A DNA stretch of 64,000 bases, from contig NZ_JACGLT010000003.1 in the NCBI RefSeq assembly GCF_014062315.1, forward strand, positions 259,163 to 323,162, in the 5' to 3' direction. A program made the position numbers and the translations under genes. Position 1 is the stretch's first letter; every line of letters starts with the position of its first letter. The stretch is from Gelidibacter maritimus. GTDB taxonomy: Bacteria; Bacteroidota; Bacteroidia; Flavobacteriales; Flavobacteriaceae. Below are positions 54,235 through 63,798 of the stretch, in pieces. The notes below the pieces were generated by a model. The model was not told the DNA's origin. It saw nothing but the letters and a program-made list of their open reading frames with translations, and did not search any database.

Positions 54235-54816
54235 ATGAAAAGCTTATTTAAATTAACAATATTGATGGTTGTTTTGGTTTTTTTTGCATCATGTCAGAAT
54301 AAATCGAAACCTAATTATCAGTTTTTTCCAGACATGTATGAGCCTATAGGTTATGAAGCTTACAGCGAAGTTGAGTTTTTACCTGATGGCATGGAAGCAA
54401 AATTGCCTGCTGAAGGAGCCATAGCCAGAGGCCACGTTCCTTTTGATATTGATGGTAGTATCGAGGGCTATAACTTAGCAAAGGCAAGTTTAGTATCACC
54501 TTTGGATTCTACTCAGATTGATGGGGTTAAAGGAGGGCAATTATATGATATTTACTGCGCGGTTTGCCACGGTAAAAAGGGCGATGGCCAGGGAATTTTG
54601 GTACAACGCGAAAAGATCTTGGGAGTACCTGCCTTTGATGATCAAGGAAGAGCTTTAACTCAAGGAAGCGTTTATCACACCATTCATTATGGTAAAAACG
54701 TCATGGGATCTTATGCCAACCAATTGAATGAAGAAGAGCGTTGGCAAGTTGTAGATTACGTGATGCACTTAAAATCAGAATTAGGAGGAAGTCAGACTGT
54801 TAAAGATTCAATATAG
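54235..54816 (+). CDS. actE: Alternative Complex III subunit ActE (monohaem cytochrome c lipoprotein)
   Basis: 193 residues. Lipoprotein signal (MKSLFKLTILMVVLVFFASC). A single haem c motif CAVCH at 108-112 is followed by GKKGDGQGILVQREKILG and a distal Met candidate in GKNVMGSYANQLN. ActE is the second haem protein of the complex, anchored at the periplasmic face. Gap to actF is 2 bp. Confidence 0.92.
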   Translation: MKSLFKLTILMVVLVFFASCQNKSKPNYQFFPDMYEPIGYEAYSEVEFLPDGMEAKLPAEGAIARGHVPFDIDGSIEGYNLAKASLVSPLDSTQIDGVKGGQLYDIYCAVCHGKKGDGQGILVQREKILGVPAFDDQGRALTQGSVYHTIHYGKNVMGSYANQLNEEERWQVVDYVMHLKSELGGSQTVKDSI

Positions 54817-54818
54817 AT

Positions 54819-56162
54819 ATGTATACAATTTCAAATAGATTAAAGACATTTTCCATCATCCTAATCGTTTTGGGTGTGTTAGGGGTGGCCTATGGTTTTA
54901 TGACATCTCAAAAATCTTTGGAAGAGGTTAAGACAATGCTTGTTGAGGAGCATGCCCATACTGAAGACACTGAGATTTCCGTTGCAGAACATGCCGAAAG
55001 TGCAGCACCTACGGGAACTGAACATGCTGATGTCTCACACGATGATGAGCATGCCGCACATGTTCAGGAACAATTGGCTAAAAGACCTTGGTCAGCGCTG
55101 TATGTGTCCGCTTTATTTTTTATGACAATTGCTCTTGGAGTACTTGCTTTTTACGCAATTCAAGTTGCTTCCCAAGCAGGTTGGTCTCCAGTATTGTTTA
55201 GAGTAATGGAAGCCATTTCCGCTTACTTATTACCAGGTGCTATTATTGTGATACTTCTTGCGGTAGGTTCTCATTTTATTGGACACCACAACGAAATTTT
55301 TATATGGATGAACCCAGAAGTGGTTGCTGATGATAAGTTGATCCAAAACAAATCTGGATATTTAAATATTACGGCATTTTTAATTAGAGCTATTATTTTT
55401 ATAGCAGGTTGGAGTTTATACCAATATTTTGCACGTAAATTCTCAATCGCTCAAGATAATGCGGAACCAGGAGATAAGAGAAACTTTAAAAAGTCGTTTA
55501 GAATTGCGGCCGGATTTTTAGTGTTTTTCATTTACACTGAGTCTATTATGTCTTGGGATTGGATTATGAGTGTTGATCCACATTGGTTCAGTACACTATT
55601 TGGATGGTATGTTTTTTCAGGGATGATTGTCGCTGGCGTAACTGTTATTGCCATGTTAACCATCTATCTAAAAGGGAAAGGACTTTTACCATTGGTAAAT
55701 GATAGTCATATCCATGACTTGGCAAAATATATGTTTGGATTTAGTATTTTCTGGGCTTACCTATGGTTTTCACAATTTATGCTTATCTGGTATGCCAATA
55801 TCCCAGAAGAGGTGGTGTATTTTGCAGCACGAATAGAACATTATAAATTACCGTTCTTTGGAATGTTAGTGCTTAATTTTGTGTTCCCATTCTTAGTTTT
55901 AATGCATAGTGATTATAAACGTGTGCCGTGGTTTGTAATGATGGGCGGTGTTATAATTTTAGTTGGCCATTATGTCGATTTGTTCGTTATGATTATGCCG
56001 GCCACCGTGGTAGATAGATGGTATATTGGAATTCCGGAAATTGGATCTATTTTGTTACTTGGAGGTTTGTTCATGCTGGTAGTCTTTACGTCCTTGTCCA
56101 AGGCGCCATTAACACCTAAAGGCAATCCATTTATTAAAGAAAGTGAAAATTTCCATTATTAA
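54819..56162 (+). CDS. actF: Alternative Complex III subunit ActF (NrfD-like)
   Basis: 447 residues. Polytopic NrfD-like protein, paralogue of ActC: IIVILLAVGSHFIGHHNEIF, YTESIMSWDWIMSVDPHWFS, LWFSQFMLIWYANIPEEVVY. Between helix 1 and helix 2 (about residues 38-85) is a His/Glu/Asp/Ala-rich loop (EEHAHTEDTEISVAEHAES, then ADVSHDDEHAAHV). The membrane core is typical. It completes the six-subunit complex; coxB follows after 25 bp. Confidence 0.92.
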   Translation: MYTISNRLKTFSIILIVLGVLGVAYGFMTSQKSLEEVKTMLVEEHAHTEDTEISVAEHAESAAPTGTEHADVSHDDEHAAHVQEQLAKRPWSALYVSALFFMTIALGVLAFYAIQVASQAGWSPVLFRVMEAISAYLLPGAIIVILLAVGSHFIGHHNEIFIWMNPEVVADDKLIQNKSGYLNITAFLIRAIIFIAGWSLYQYFARKFSIAQDNAEPGDKRNFKKSFRIAAGFLVFFIYTESIMSWDWIMSVDPHWFSTLFGWYVFSGMIVAGVTVIAMLTIYLKGKGLLPLVNDSHIHDLAKYMFGFSIFWAYLWFSQFMLIWYANIPEEVVYFAARIEHYKLPFFGMLVLNFVFPFLVLMHSDYKRVPWFVMMGGVIILVGHYVDLFVMIMPATVVDRWYIGIPEIGSILLLGGLFMLVVFTSLSKAPLTPKGNPFIKESENFHY

Positions 56163-56187
56163 TAACCTATAAAGAAGAGAAACGACA

Positions 56188-57258
56188 ATGACTGCTTTAT
56201 TCATAATTATAATAGTACTTTTTGCAGCGGTTGCCATTTGGCAAATGGTCAAAATATTTGATTTGGCCCAAATTAAAACGGACACCTCAAATAATGGAAT
56301 AGCAACTGATTACGATAATAAGGTCAATGGTTATTTGATGTTGGCGTTTTTAGCCTTTATATACATCATTACCATTATTTCATTTGTGTATTGGGGCCAT
56401 TTACCATTAATGTCTAACGCCGCTTCAGAGCATGGGGCCGAAGTTGACAATTTGATGATGATTTCCATGATTGTTATTTTTACGGTGCAAATCATCACCC
56501 AGTTTTTGCTGCATTATTTCGCCTATAAATACCGCGGAGAAAAAGGCAAGAAAGCTTTATATTTTGCAGACCACAATACATTAGAAGCCGTTTGGACCAT
56601 TATACCAGTAATCGTTTTGGCAGGTTTGATCATCTATGGTCTCTTTACATGGAATTCCATTATGAATATTGATGAAGATGCTGATCCGATGGTAGTAGAG
56701 CTTTACGCTCAACAATTTGGATGGACGGCTCGTTATGCTGGTCAGGATAATGTTTTAGGCTTGGCCAACGTAAGGTTGATTGATATTGACAAGGCGAATG
56801 TCTTGGGTATTGATGAAGCCGATCCGAATGCGGCAGATGATATTATTGTCAAAGAATTGCACTTACCTGTTGGTAAACCGGTTCTTTTTGAAATACGTTC
56901 GCAAGATGTGTTACACTCGGCATATATGCCACACTTTAGAGCACAAATGAATTGCGTGCCTGGCATGATCACAAAATTTGCGTTTACACCAACCTTGACC
57001 ACTAAGGAAATGCGTGAAACCCCAGAAATGATTGCCAAAGTTGAAAATATCAACAATATAAGAGCTGAGAAGAGTAAGGAGCTATTGGCTAAAGGAGAAG
57101 AGGAACTTGATCCTTACGAGTTCCACTACCTTCTACTTTGTAACAAGATTTGTGGGAAGTCTCACTATAATATGCAAATGAATATTATTGTAGAAACCCA
57201 AGAGGAGTATGATGCTTGGATTGCTGAGCAAAAGACTTTCAAAGAATCATTGAATTAA
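56188..57258 (+). CDS. coxB: Cytochrome c oxidase subunit II
   Basis: 356 residues. Three candidate membrane helices (about 1-22, 50-72 and 90-115), then the periplasmic cupredoxin CuA domain: YAQQFGWTARYAGQDN, RSQDVLHSAYMPHF (CuA His) and LLCNKICGKSHYNMQM (CuA Cys, Cys, His, Met; about 317-330). Insertions between strands (VRLIDIDKANVLGIDEADPN and an extra helix before the last motif) are typical of Bacteroidota. It accepts electrons from the ActA/ActE haem chain or a soluble carrier. Confidence 0.94.
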   Translation: MTALFIIIIVLFAAVAIWQMVKIFDLAQIKTDTSNNGIATDYDNKVNGYLMLAFLAFIYIITIISFVYWGHLPLMSNAASEHGAEVDNLMMISMIVIFTVQIITQFLLHYFAYKYRGEKGKKALYFADHNTLEAVWTIIPVIVLAGLIIYGLFTWNSIMNIDEDADPMVVELYAQQFGWTARYAGQDNVLGLANVRLIDIDKANVLGIDEADPNAADDIIVKELHLPVGKPVLFEIRSQDVLHSAYMPHFRAQMNCVPGMITKFAFTPTLTTKEMRETPEMIAKVENINNIRAEKSKELLAKGEEELDPYEFHYLLLCNKICGKSHYNMQMNIIVETQEEYDAWIAEQKTFKESLN

Positions 57259-57290
57259 TAATAAATCGTTTTAACAAGTATATATAGATT

Positions 57291-59087
57291 ATGTCAACAC
57301 ACGCAGTAGATATTCACGCACATGACGACGGTCACGGACATCATCACAAAGAAACCTTTGTAACCAAATATATCTTTAGCCAAGATCATAAAATGATCGC
57401 AAAGCAATACTTGATTACGGGAACCATTATGGGAATCGTTGGTGTAATGATGTCACTAATGTTCCGTATTCAGATTGCATGGCCTGAAGAGCCAAATATT
57501 CTTTTTGAAGCTTTATTGGGCAAATGGGCACCAGGTGGTGTGATGGATGCCGATATCTATTTAGCATTGGTCACCATTCACGGTACAATCATGGTGTTTT
57601 TCGTTTTAACGGCTGGTTTGAGTGGAACTTTTAGTAACCTATTAATTCCGTACCAAATTGGCGCCCGAGACATGGCCTCAGGATTTATCAATATGTTATC
57701 GTATTGGATATTCTTTGTGTCGTGTGTTATCATGATGGGGTCCTTGTTTCTTGAAGCTGGTCCCGCTGCTGCAGGATGGACCATATATCCTCCTTTAAGT
57801 GCCCTACCTATGGCTCAGCCAGGATCAGGTTGGGGGATGACCCTCTGGTTGATATCTATGGCATTATTTATTGCGCAATCTTTATTAGGTTCATTGAACT
57901 ATATTGTAACCGTTATTAATATGCGTACAAAAGGAATGTCAATGACAAGGTTGCCATTAACCGTTTGGGCATTTTTTGTGACTGCAATTATTGGGGTGGT
58001 ATCCTTCCCAGTTTTATTGTCTGCAGCCTTATTGCTAATCATGGACAGAAGTTTTGGTACCTCTTTCTTCCTATCAGATATTTTTATACAGGGTGAAGTT
58101 TTACATTATCAAGGCGGATCACCTGTACTTTTTGAACATTTATTCTGGTTCTTGGGGCACCCTGAAGTTTATATTGTGATTTTACCCGCCATGGGACTTG
58201 TGTCAGAGATTATGGCAACCAACTCCCGAAAACCAATTTTTGGATATCGTGCGATGGTGGCGTCCATTTTGGCGATCGCATTTTTATCCACTATTGTTTG
58301 GGGTCACCACATGTTCGTTTCAGGAATGAATCCATTCTTGGGGTCTGTGTTTACTTTTACAACTTTACTGATTGCCATACCCTCTGCGGTAAAGGCTTTT
58401 AACTGGATCACCACCATTTGGAGAGGGAATATTCAGATGAACCCTGCCATGTTATTTGCCATTGGTTTTGTATCTACATTTATCACGGGAGGTTTAACAG
58501 GAATTATTGTTGGAGACAGTGCCTTGGACATTAACGTACATGATACCTATTTTGTTATTGCCCACTTCCACTTGGTCATGGGAATCTCGGCTATCTACGG
58601 AATGTTTGCAGGAATTTACCATTGGTATCCAAAAATGTTTGGTAGAATGATGAATAAGAATTTGGGATATATCCACTTCTGGATTACGGCCATCTCTGCT
58701 TATGGCGTATTCTTCCCGATGCATTTTATCGGAATGGCTGGATTACCAAGACGCTATTATACCAACTCAGCATTCCCATTATTTGATGATATGACGGATG
58801 TGAATATTGTAATTACCGTATTTGCATTAATTGGTGGAGCAATTCAGCTCGTTTATTTATATAACTTCTTCGTTAGTATTTTCTATGGTAAAAAAGCAAC
58901 CATGAATCCTTGGAGATCGACGACATTGGAATGGACTACGCCTGTAAAACATATACACGGCAACTGGCCAGGAGAAATTCCTCATGTATACCGTTGGTCT
59001 TATGACTATAGCAAACCAGGACATGATGATGACTTTGTACCGCAGAACGTTCCTTTAAAGGAAGGTGAAGAGGAGTTGCAGCATTAA
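57291..59087 (+). CDS. coxA: Cytochrome c oxidase subunit I
   Basis: 598 residues, about 12 membrane helices. Motifs: HGTIMVFFVLTAGLSGTFSN (low-spin haem His), WFLGHPEVYIVILPAMGLVS (CuB His, cross-linked Tyr, and the GHPEV glutamate of A1-type oxidases), WGHHMFVSGMNPF (CuB His pair) and DTYFVIAHFHLVMGISAIYG (haem His). An N-terminal His-rich tail (STHAVDIHAHDDGHGHHHK) is unusual. It reduces O2 and pumps protons. No coxC/D follow directly; a repeat-rich 470-bp gap follows instead. Confidence 0.95.
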   Translation: MSTHAVDIHAHDDGHGHHHKETFVTKYIFSQDHKMIAKQYLITGTIMGIVGVMMSLMFRIQIAWPEEPNILFEALLGKWAPGGVMDADIYLALVTIHGTIMVFFVLTAGLSGTFSNLLIPYQIGARDMASGFINMLSYWIFFVSCVIMMGSLFLEAGPAAAGWTIYPPLSALPMAQPGSGWGMTLWLISMALFIAQSLLGSLNYIVTVINMRTKGMSMTRLPLTVWAFFVTAIIGVVSFPVLLSAALLLIMDRSFGTSFFLSDIFIQGEVLHYQGGSPVLFEHLFWFLGHPEVYIVILPAMGLVSEIMATNSRKPIFGYRAMVASILAIAFLSTIVWGHHMFVSGMNPFLGSVFTFTTLLIAIPSAVKAFNWITTIWRGNIQMNPAMLFAIGFVSTFITGGLTGIIVGDSALDINVHDTYFVIAHFHLVMGISAIYGMFAGIYHWYPKMFGRMMNKNLGYIHFWITAISAYGVFFPMHFIGMAGLPRRYYTNSAFPLFDDMTDVNIVITVFALIGGAIQLVYLYNFFVSIFYGKKATMNPWRSTTLEWTTPVKHIHGNWPGEIPHVYRWSYDYSKPGHDDDFVPQNVPLKEGEEELQH

Positions 59088-59094
59088 TCACCAA

Positions 59095-59112
59095 TTCCTG
59101 CGAAGGCAGGAA
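59095..59112. repeat. Dispersed palindromic repeat, variant
   Basis: TTCCTGC GAAG GCAGGAA, a perfect 7-4-7 palindrome 7 bp after the coxA stop; differs from the 35914 copy mainly in its loop. Confidence 0.75.
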
Positions 59113-59146
59113 ACCTTTAGGTTCAGCGTAGCTAATCTCAGAATCC

Positions 59147-59166
59147 ATTCCTGCGTAGGCAGGAAT
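59147..59166. repeat. Dispersed 20-bp palindromic repeat, copy 2
   Basis: ATTCCTGC GTAG GCAGGAAT, identical to the copy at 35914-35933. Confidence 0.8.
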
Positions 59167-59184
59167 CTCATCATAAATATTCAC

Positions 59185-59222
59185 AGACCCCCGGATTGCA
59201 CTATCTTTCTGGAGGTCTTTTT
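59185..59222 (+). terminator. Probable terminator of the act–cox operon
   Basis: AGACC-CCC (59185-59192) pairs with GG-AGGTCT (59211-59218) around an 18-nt loop, followed by TTTTT. The stem is interrupted by one mismatch. Confidence 0.5.
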
Positions 59223-59267
59223 CGTTCGTGTTATTCTATCTATTAATTTGGTCTTTTTGTACATGAG

Positions 59268-59287
59268 ATTCCCGCTTTCGCGGGAAT
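59268..59287. repeat. Dispersed palindromic repeat, GC-rich variant
   Basis: ATTCCCGC TTTC GCGGGAAT, a perfect 8-4-8 palindrome of the same style as the ATTCCTGC repeats. A related broken copy (ATTCCCG at 59363 to CGGGAAT ending at 59402) encloses an unrelated insert containing ATCGGCAGACAGCAC. Confidence 0.7.
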
Positions 59288-59411
59288 TTGTCGGAATGAT
59301 CCTATCATTCTGAAGGTCTTTTTCGGTTTTTTTCGCTTTATATTATTGTTTTTGAATAAGAGATTCCCGTTTACCTATCGGCAGACAGCACGCGCGGGAA
59401 TAGATTATATC

Positions 59412-59440
59412 AAAAGCCTTTCTGAATATGAAGGGCTTTT
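59412..59440 (+). terminator. Terminator-like hairpin in the repeat-rich gap
   Basis: AAAAGCC (59412-59418) pairs with GGGCTTTT (59433-59440), followed by T-rich sequence. It may end a short transcript or act as backup for the act–cox operon. Confidence 0.5.
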
Positions 59441-59559
59441 TATTGATGATTGCATCATTTTAAAAATTCATCATAAGTATTATCCTAACTTGTTTTTGGT
59501 TTTCAATGTTTTATTTTGTATGTTTGAATTTAACGTAATAACCTGAAAATTAGAGAAAT

Positions 59560-60078
59560 ATGAAAAAACATTTGACTTTATTCTTATCGTTTTTATTGTT
59601 TTTTTCTTGTGGAAATGAAACTTTAAAATCTGAAGATCCCAACGCTATTGCAACGGAAAGAGCTGAAGAAAATTTTACTGTTAATGCACGATCAGCGTAT
59701 AATTTTGATGAATTAACTAATACTGCTATTGGTTATGATAATAATGGCGTTGTAGAATTAGGAGTTTCAAAACAAAAAGTAATGGAAACATTTATTATGT
59801 TTTCCATGCTACATAATGAAGAATTAAAACCAAAATCTTTTGAGATTATTACTATTGATGATTTTCATTATTTGCGTTTTTATTCAGAAGATGATATCGT
59901 TTCTACAATAGCTTTAATAAAAAATGATAATGATCAATATATAACAGGACGAACTGTATGCGAAACTAAACGTTGTGCTGATGGAGGTGGATGTATTCCA
60001 AATGGAGATTATTGTACGCCTTGTGTAAGAAATGATGTTCCTGGCGATTGTAAAAGAACCACGATTTCAGAACCTTGA
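59560..60078 (+). CDS. Lipoprotein with Cys-rich C-terminal module
   Basis: 172 residues. Lipoprotein-type signal (MKKHLTLFLSFLLFFSC, Cys17). The middle (about 35-130) is a mixed alpha/beta domain without recognisable motif (VELGVSKQKVMETFIMFSML, DDFHYLRFYSEDDIV). The last about 40 residues hold six Cys at 134, 139, 145, 152, 155 and 164 (C-x4-C-x5-C-x6-C-x2-C-x8-C), suggesting a small disulfide- or metal-stabilised knot. I recognise no family. It is a single gene with its own terminator, and AT-rich compared with the genes on both sides. Confidence 0.7.
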   Translation: MKKHLTLFLSFLLFFSCGNETLKSEDPNAIATERAEENFTVNARSAYNFDELTNTAIGYDNNGVVELGVSKQKVMETFIMFSMLHNEELKPKSFEIITIDDFHYLRFYSEDDIVSTIALIKNDNDQYITGRTVCETKRCADGGGCIPNGDYCTPCVRNDVPGDCKRTTISEP

Positions 60079-60118
60079 TATCCTGATGCATAATTTTGTC
60101 TAAGTAAATTATTTGAAT

Positions 60119-60147
60119 AAAATCCTTTCCAAACGAGAGGATTTTTT
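60119..60147 (+). terminator. Terminator of the Cys-rich lipoprotein gene
   Basis: AAAATCCT (60119-60126) pairs with AGGATTTT (60138-60145), 11-nt loop, followed by T. Confidence 0.75.
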
Positions 60148-60200
60148 ATTTAACCATGTAATACATTCAAAATCCTTCTTTAATAATCTTCCTTATTCGT

Positions 60201-60208
60201 TATCTTTG
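60201..60208 (+). promoter_or_regulatory. TAnnTTTG promoter box of ruvB
   Basis: TATCTTTG, exact consensus, 88 bp before the likely ruvB start at 60297. The leader in between contains a palindromic repeat. Confidence 0.5.
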
Positions 60209-60260
60209 TTTTCTATCAATTGGATACGAGCCGAGCGATAATAATATTAACTTAAAATGA

Positions 60261-60292
60261 TCCCGTAGTGTCGGGACTGCCTTCGCAGGAAT
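60261..60292. repeat. Composite palindromic repeat at the ruvB start
   Basis: TCCCG TAGTGT CGGGA followed by CTGC CTTC GCAGGAAT. The right part equals most of the 59095-type palindrome in the opposite orientation. Its last bases supply an ATG at 60291, 6 bp before the likely real start. Confidence 0.65.
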
Positions 60293-60296
60293 GAGT

Positions 60297-61322
60297 ATGA
60301 ACGATAACCTAAACCCATCCAACGACAACTTTTCACCAGAAGAATTTGATGTTGAAAAGAAATTAAGACCCTTATCCTTTGATGATTTTACAGGTCAGGA
60401 GCAGGTGTTGGATAATTTAAAGATATTCGTAGAAGCTGCCAACCAGAGGGAGGAAGCTTTGGATCATACCTTGTTTCATGGGCCTCCAGGTCTCGGGAAA
60501 ACCACTTTAGCACACATTTTAGCGAGCGAATTGGGCGTTGGCATTAAAGTAACCTCAGGACCTGTTTTGGACAAACCAGGTGATCTTGCAGGTCTTTTGA
60601 CCAACCTCGATGAACGTGATGTATTGTTTATTGACGAAATCCATCGTCTCAGTCCAATTGTTGAGGAATATTTGTATTCCGCTATGGAAGATTACAAAAT
60701 AGATATCATGATTGAGTCGGGGCCAAATGCAAGAACGGTTCAAATTAACCTGAATCCCTTTACGCTAATTGGTGCTACAACACGTAGCGGACTTTTGACT
60801 TCGCCAATGCGGGCACGATTCGGAATTCAAAGCCGATTACAATATTACAACACTGAATTATTGACTACCATTACCCAGCGTAGTGCGTCTATACTAAACG
60901 TGCCGATTTCTATGGAAGCAGCCGTCGAGATAGCTGGCAGAAGTAGAGGAACGCCGAGAATATCGAACGCTTTGTTACGTCGTGTCCGTGATTTTGCTCA
61001 AATAAAAGGGAATGGTAGTATTGATATCGCTATTGCCAAATTTGCACTTAAAGCTTTGAATGTGGATGCGCACGGGCTTGATGAAATGGACAACAAGATT
61101 TTGATGACCATTATTGATAAATTTAAGGGCGGACCAGTAGGTATTACAACCTTGGCTACTGCCGTTAGTGAAAGTGCTGAGACCATTGAGGAAGTTTACG
61201 AACCGTTCCTAATCCAGCAAGGCTTTATCATGCGGACCCCACGAGGAAGAGAGGTGACAGAATTGGCATATAAACATCTCGGGAAAATTAAGAACAATAT
61301 CCAAGGCGGATTATTCTCTTAA
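60297..61322 (+). CDS. ruvB: Holliday junction branch-migration ATPase RuvB
   Basis: 341 residues from ATG 60297, matching known Bacteroidota RuvB starts ([12 protein letters not shown]). An in-frame ATG at 60291 belongs to a repeat element. Motifs: [19 protein letters not shown], Walker [18 protein letters not shown], Walker [21 protein letters not shown], sensor [12 protein letters not shown] and the C-terminal winged helix ending [10 protein letters not shown]. It drives branch migration with RuvA. It stands alone, without ruvA or ruvC nearby. Confidence 0.96.
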   Translation: MNDNLNPSNDNFSPEEFDVEKKLRPLSFDDFTGQEQVLDNLKIFVEAANQREEALDHTLFHGPPGLGKTTLAHILASELGVGIKVTSGPVLDKPGDLAGLLTNLDERDVLFIDEIHRLSPIVEEYLYSAMEDYKIDIMIESGPNARTVQINLNPFTLIGATTRSGLLTSPMRARFGIQSRLQYYNTELLTTITQRSASILNVPISMEAAVEIAGRSRGTPRISNALLRRVRDFAQIKGNGSIDIAIAKFALKALNVDAHGLDEMDNKILMTIIDKFKGGPVGITTLATAVSESAETIEEVYEPFLIQQGFIMRTPRGREVTELAYKHLGKIKNNIQGGLFS

Positions 61323-61409
61323 GCTCCTAAACTGAAAGGCTTCAGTAATATTCCAAAAAAAATTAGCGAACTTGAGAGCTTCACACCTGCCAAAAATGAA
61401 CCCAAAGCA

Positions 61410-62747
61410 ATGGCTACACCTAAAGAAATCCCATCTGTTCCTTTATTAAGTTTTATAAAGCATTCATTGGAGATTCTTAAAAATCCGTTGAATTTTCATC
61501 ATGCAAACTTCACCGCCAAGGGCGATACGTTCAAACTTAAGATAGGTCTCTCTACGGACATTGTTTTTTCGCGTGATGCCGCCTTTGCCGAATATGTTCT
61601 GAAAAAGAATCAGCGCAATTATACCAAATCCAAAATCCAGACGGAAGATTTGGTCAAATATGTGGGGAAAGGATTGCTGACTTCTGAAGGAGAATTATGG
61701 AAAAAGCAACGCCAGCTTATTCAGCCTGCGTTTCATAAAAAGCAACTGGCTACTCTGTTGGATAAAATACGAGAGGCCATTTTACTGGAATATAGACACA
61801 TTGAAGTGGATAAAAAACTTGATGTTTTTCCTCTCTTTAATGACCTCGCCTTCCAAACTGTTGTTAAATCTTTATTCAGTAATGCTGCAGATGCAGAAGC
61901 TATCAGCCGATTACAATTTATAACGGAAGCTGCACAGAAAATGCTGGTCAGAGAACTGAGGCAACCTTACTTAGGCTGGTGGTTCAAAGCAAGCGGCACC
62001 ATCGAAAAACATTTGGAACTGACTCGTGAGGCCCGACTAATTCTTAAAAATAGTGTCAAGACGCGACGGGAATCGCATATTAAGCATGGCGACTTATTGG
62101 ACATGCTAATGGAAGCACAATATGACGACGGCAGTTTTATGGAAGAAGAACAGCTGATAGATGAAATCCTGATTCTTTTTATCGCGGGACATGAAACAAC
62201 CTCCAACGCCCTAACTTTTATCTTTCAGCTTTTGGCGAAACATCCAGAATGGCAAGAGAAAATTTATCAAGAGAACCTCCAAATCACAAAAAACTCAGAG
62301 GATTTGATGCATTTGGTGACCACGTCTAATGTCTGCCGGCAAGTCATTGAAGAAGGAATGCGCTTATATCCGCCAGTCTATTTTATTGATCGTGTAAATA
62401 TTGAAGACGATGAATTTAACAATATGATCTTCAAAAAAGGTTCGAACTTGTTGTTTTCTATTTATGAAATTCACCGTCATCCGAAATTGTGGGAAAGAGC
62501 CAACGAGTTTTTACCAGAACGTTTTGCAGATGGCGGACGAAAATTTTCATCGCAATACTTTCCGTTTGGCGCAGGCCCAAGAAAATGTATCGGGAATAAT
62601 TTTGCTATGTTTGAAATGATTATTGCCGTCACTGAATTGGTAAAAAACTATAAAATTACTGCCGAATTTGATGCCATAGAGATCACGCCTTTAATTACTT
62701 TAAAACCTAAGAATGCTTTTTTAAGATTTGAAAGTAGAACGAAGTGA
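61410..62747 (+). CDS. Cytochrome P450
   Basis: 445 residues. P450 motifs in order: C-helix [21 protein letters not shown]-helix oxygen-activating [20 protein letters not shown], the K-helix ExxR ([12 protein letters not shown]), and the haem loop [20 protein letters not shown] with Cys393 as thiolate ligand. No N-terminal membrane anchor, so probably soluble with ferredoxin and reductase supplied from elsewhere. The long length and sequence type recall fatty-acid hydroxylase-like bacterial P450s, but the substrate is unknown. queG overlaps its stop by 4 bp (ATGA). Confidence 0.93.
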   Translation: MATPKEIPSVPLLSFIKHSLEILKNPLNFHHANFTAKGDTFKLKIGLSTDIVFSRDAAFAEYVLKKNQRNYTKSKIQTEDLVKYVGKGLLTSEGELWKKQRQLIQPAFHKKQLATLLDKIREAILLEYRHIEVDKKLDVFPLFNDLAFQTVVKSLFSNAADAEAISRLQFITEAAQKMLVRELRQPYLGWWFKASGTIEKHLELTREARLILKNSVKTRRESHIKHGDLLDMLMEAQYDDGSFMEEEQLIDEILILFIAGHETTSNALTFIFQLLAKHPEWQEKIYQENLQITKNSEDLMHLVTTSNVCRQVIEEGMRLYPPVYFIDRVNIEDDEFNNMIFKKGSNLLFSIYEIHRHPKLWERANEFLPERFADGGRKFSSQYFPFGAGPRKCIGNNFAMFEMIIAVTELVKNYKITAEFDAIEITPLITLKPKNAFLRFESRTK

Positions 62748-63679
62748 TGAACAATAAAGCCAAATACAGCCAACTCATAAAATCTGAAGCCAAACGTCTG
62801 GGCTTCCTTTCCTGTGGCATCAGCAGAGCCCAATTTCTTGAAGAAGAGGCACCCCGACTCGAAAAATATCTGAAGAATAATATGAATGGTGAAATGCACT
62901 ACATGGAAAACCATTTTGACAAACGCTTGGATCCGACTAAGCTTGTTGAAGGTTCTAAATCCGTCATTTCTCTTTTGCTAAATTATTACCCAGACGAAAC
63001 TCAAATTGAAAACACCTTTAAGGTGTCGAAATATGCTTACGGCACCGATTATCATTTTGTGATCAAGGATAAGTTAAAGGAACTTTTAAATTTCATCACT
63101 AAAGAAATCGGCGAAGTCAGTGGTCGTGCCTTTACGGATTCTGCACCAGTTTTGGATAAAGCTTGGGCGGCCAAATCAGGATTGGGATGGGTTGGCAAAC
63201 ACACCTTGTTGTTGACCCAACAAACGGGTTCGTTTTATTTCGTGGGGGAATTGATCATCGATTTGGAGTTGGAATATGACGCACCCACAACCGATCATTG
63301 TGGCACCTGCACAAAATGCATCGATGCCTGCCCAACACAAGCCATTACGGAACCTTATGTGGTTGATGGCAGTAAATGCATCTCCTATTTCACCATAGAG
63401 TTGAAAGATAAAATCCCCACCGAATTTAAAGGTCAATTTGACGATTGGATGTTTGGTTGCGATATTTGCCAAGATGTGTGTCCTTGGAATCGCTTTTCAA
63501 AAGCACATAGTGAACCTTTATTCAATCCGCACCCAGAATTATTGTCTATGACCAAAAAAGATTGGGAAGAGATTACTGAAGATGTGTTTAAGGACCTCTT
63601 TAAAAAATCCCCTGTAAAACGAACCAAGTTTGAAGGTTTGAAACGGAATATTGAATTCCTACAAAAGGAGAAACCTTGA
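62744..63679 (+). CDS. queG: Epoxyqueuosine reductase
   Basis: 311 residues. It reduces epoxyqueuosine to queuosine in tRNA, the last step of the pathway, using cobalamin and two [4Fe-4S] clusters. Visible: [40 protein letters not shown], and Fe-S motifs [16 protein letters not shown] and [17 protein letters not shown]. Start ATG overlaps the P450 stop by 4 bp, so translation is coupled, although the two products have no known connection. Confidence 0.95.
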   Translation: MMNNKAKYSQLIKSEAKRLGFLSCGISRAQFLEEEAPRLEKYLKNNMNGEMHYMENHFDKRLDPTKLVEGSKSVISLLLNYYPDETQIENTFKVSKYAYGTDYHFVIKDKLKELLNFITKEIGEVSGRAFTDSAPVLDKAWAAKSGLGWVGKHTLLLTQQTGSFYFVGELIIDLELEYDAPTTDHCGTCTKCIDACPTQAITEPYVVDGSKCISYFTIELKDKIPTEFKGQFDDWMFGCDICQDVCPWNRFSKAHSEPLFNPHPELLSMTKKDWEEITEDVFKDLFKKSPVKRTKFEGLKRNIEFLQKEKP

Positions 63680-63684
63680 TCTTT

Positions 63685-63721
63685 TGTCGTCAAATTTAAA
63701 ATTGACGTCAAACTTGTTTTT
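63685..63721 (+). terminator. Possible terminator of queG
   Basis: TGTCGTCAA (63685-63693) pairs with TTGACGTCA (63702-63710), one mismatch, 8-nt loop, followed by AACTTGTTTTT. The T-tract starts a few bases late. Confidence 0.45.
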
Positions 63722-63798
63722 CCTAATCTTTAACCTGCCCGTACCTAAAGGGTGCGTTCGGGCAAGTCCCCCAAGCTCATCACCTCAAGCCTAATCCC

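Noticed and set aside
59065-59546. Two short plus-strand frames after coxA
   Set aside because: They read through palindromic repeats and terminator hairpins, with no protein-like composition.
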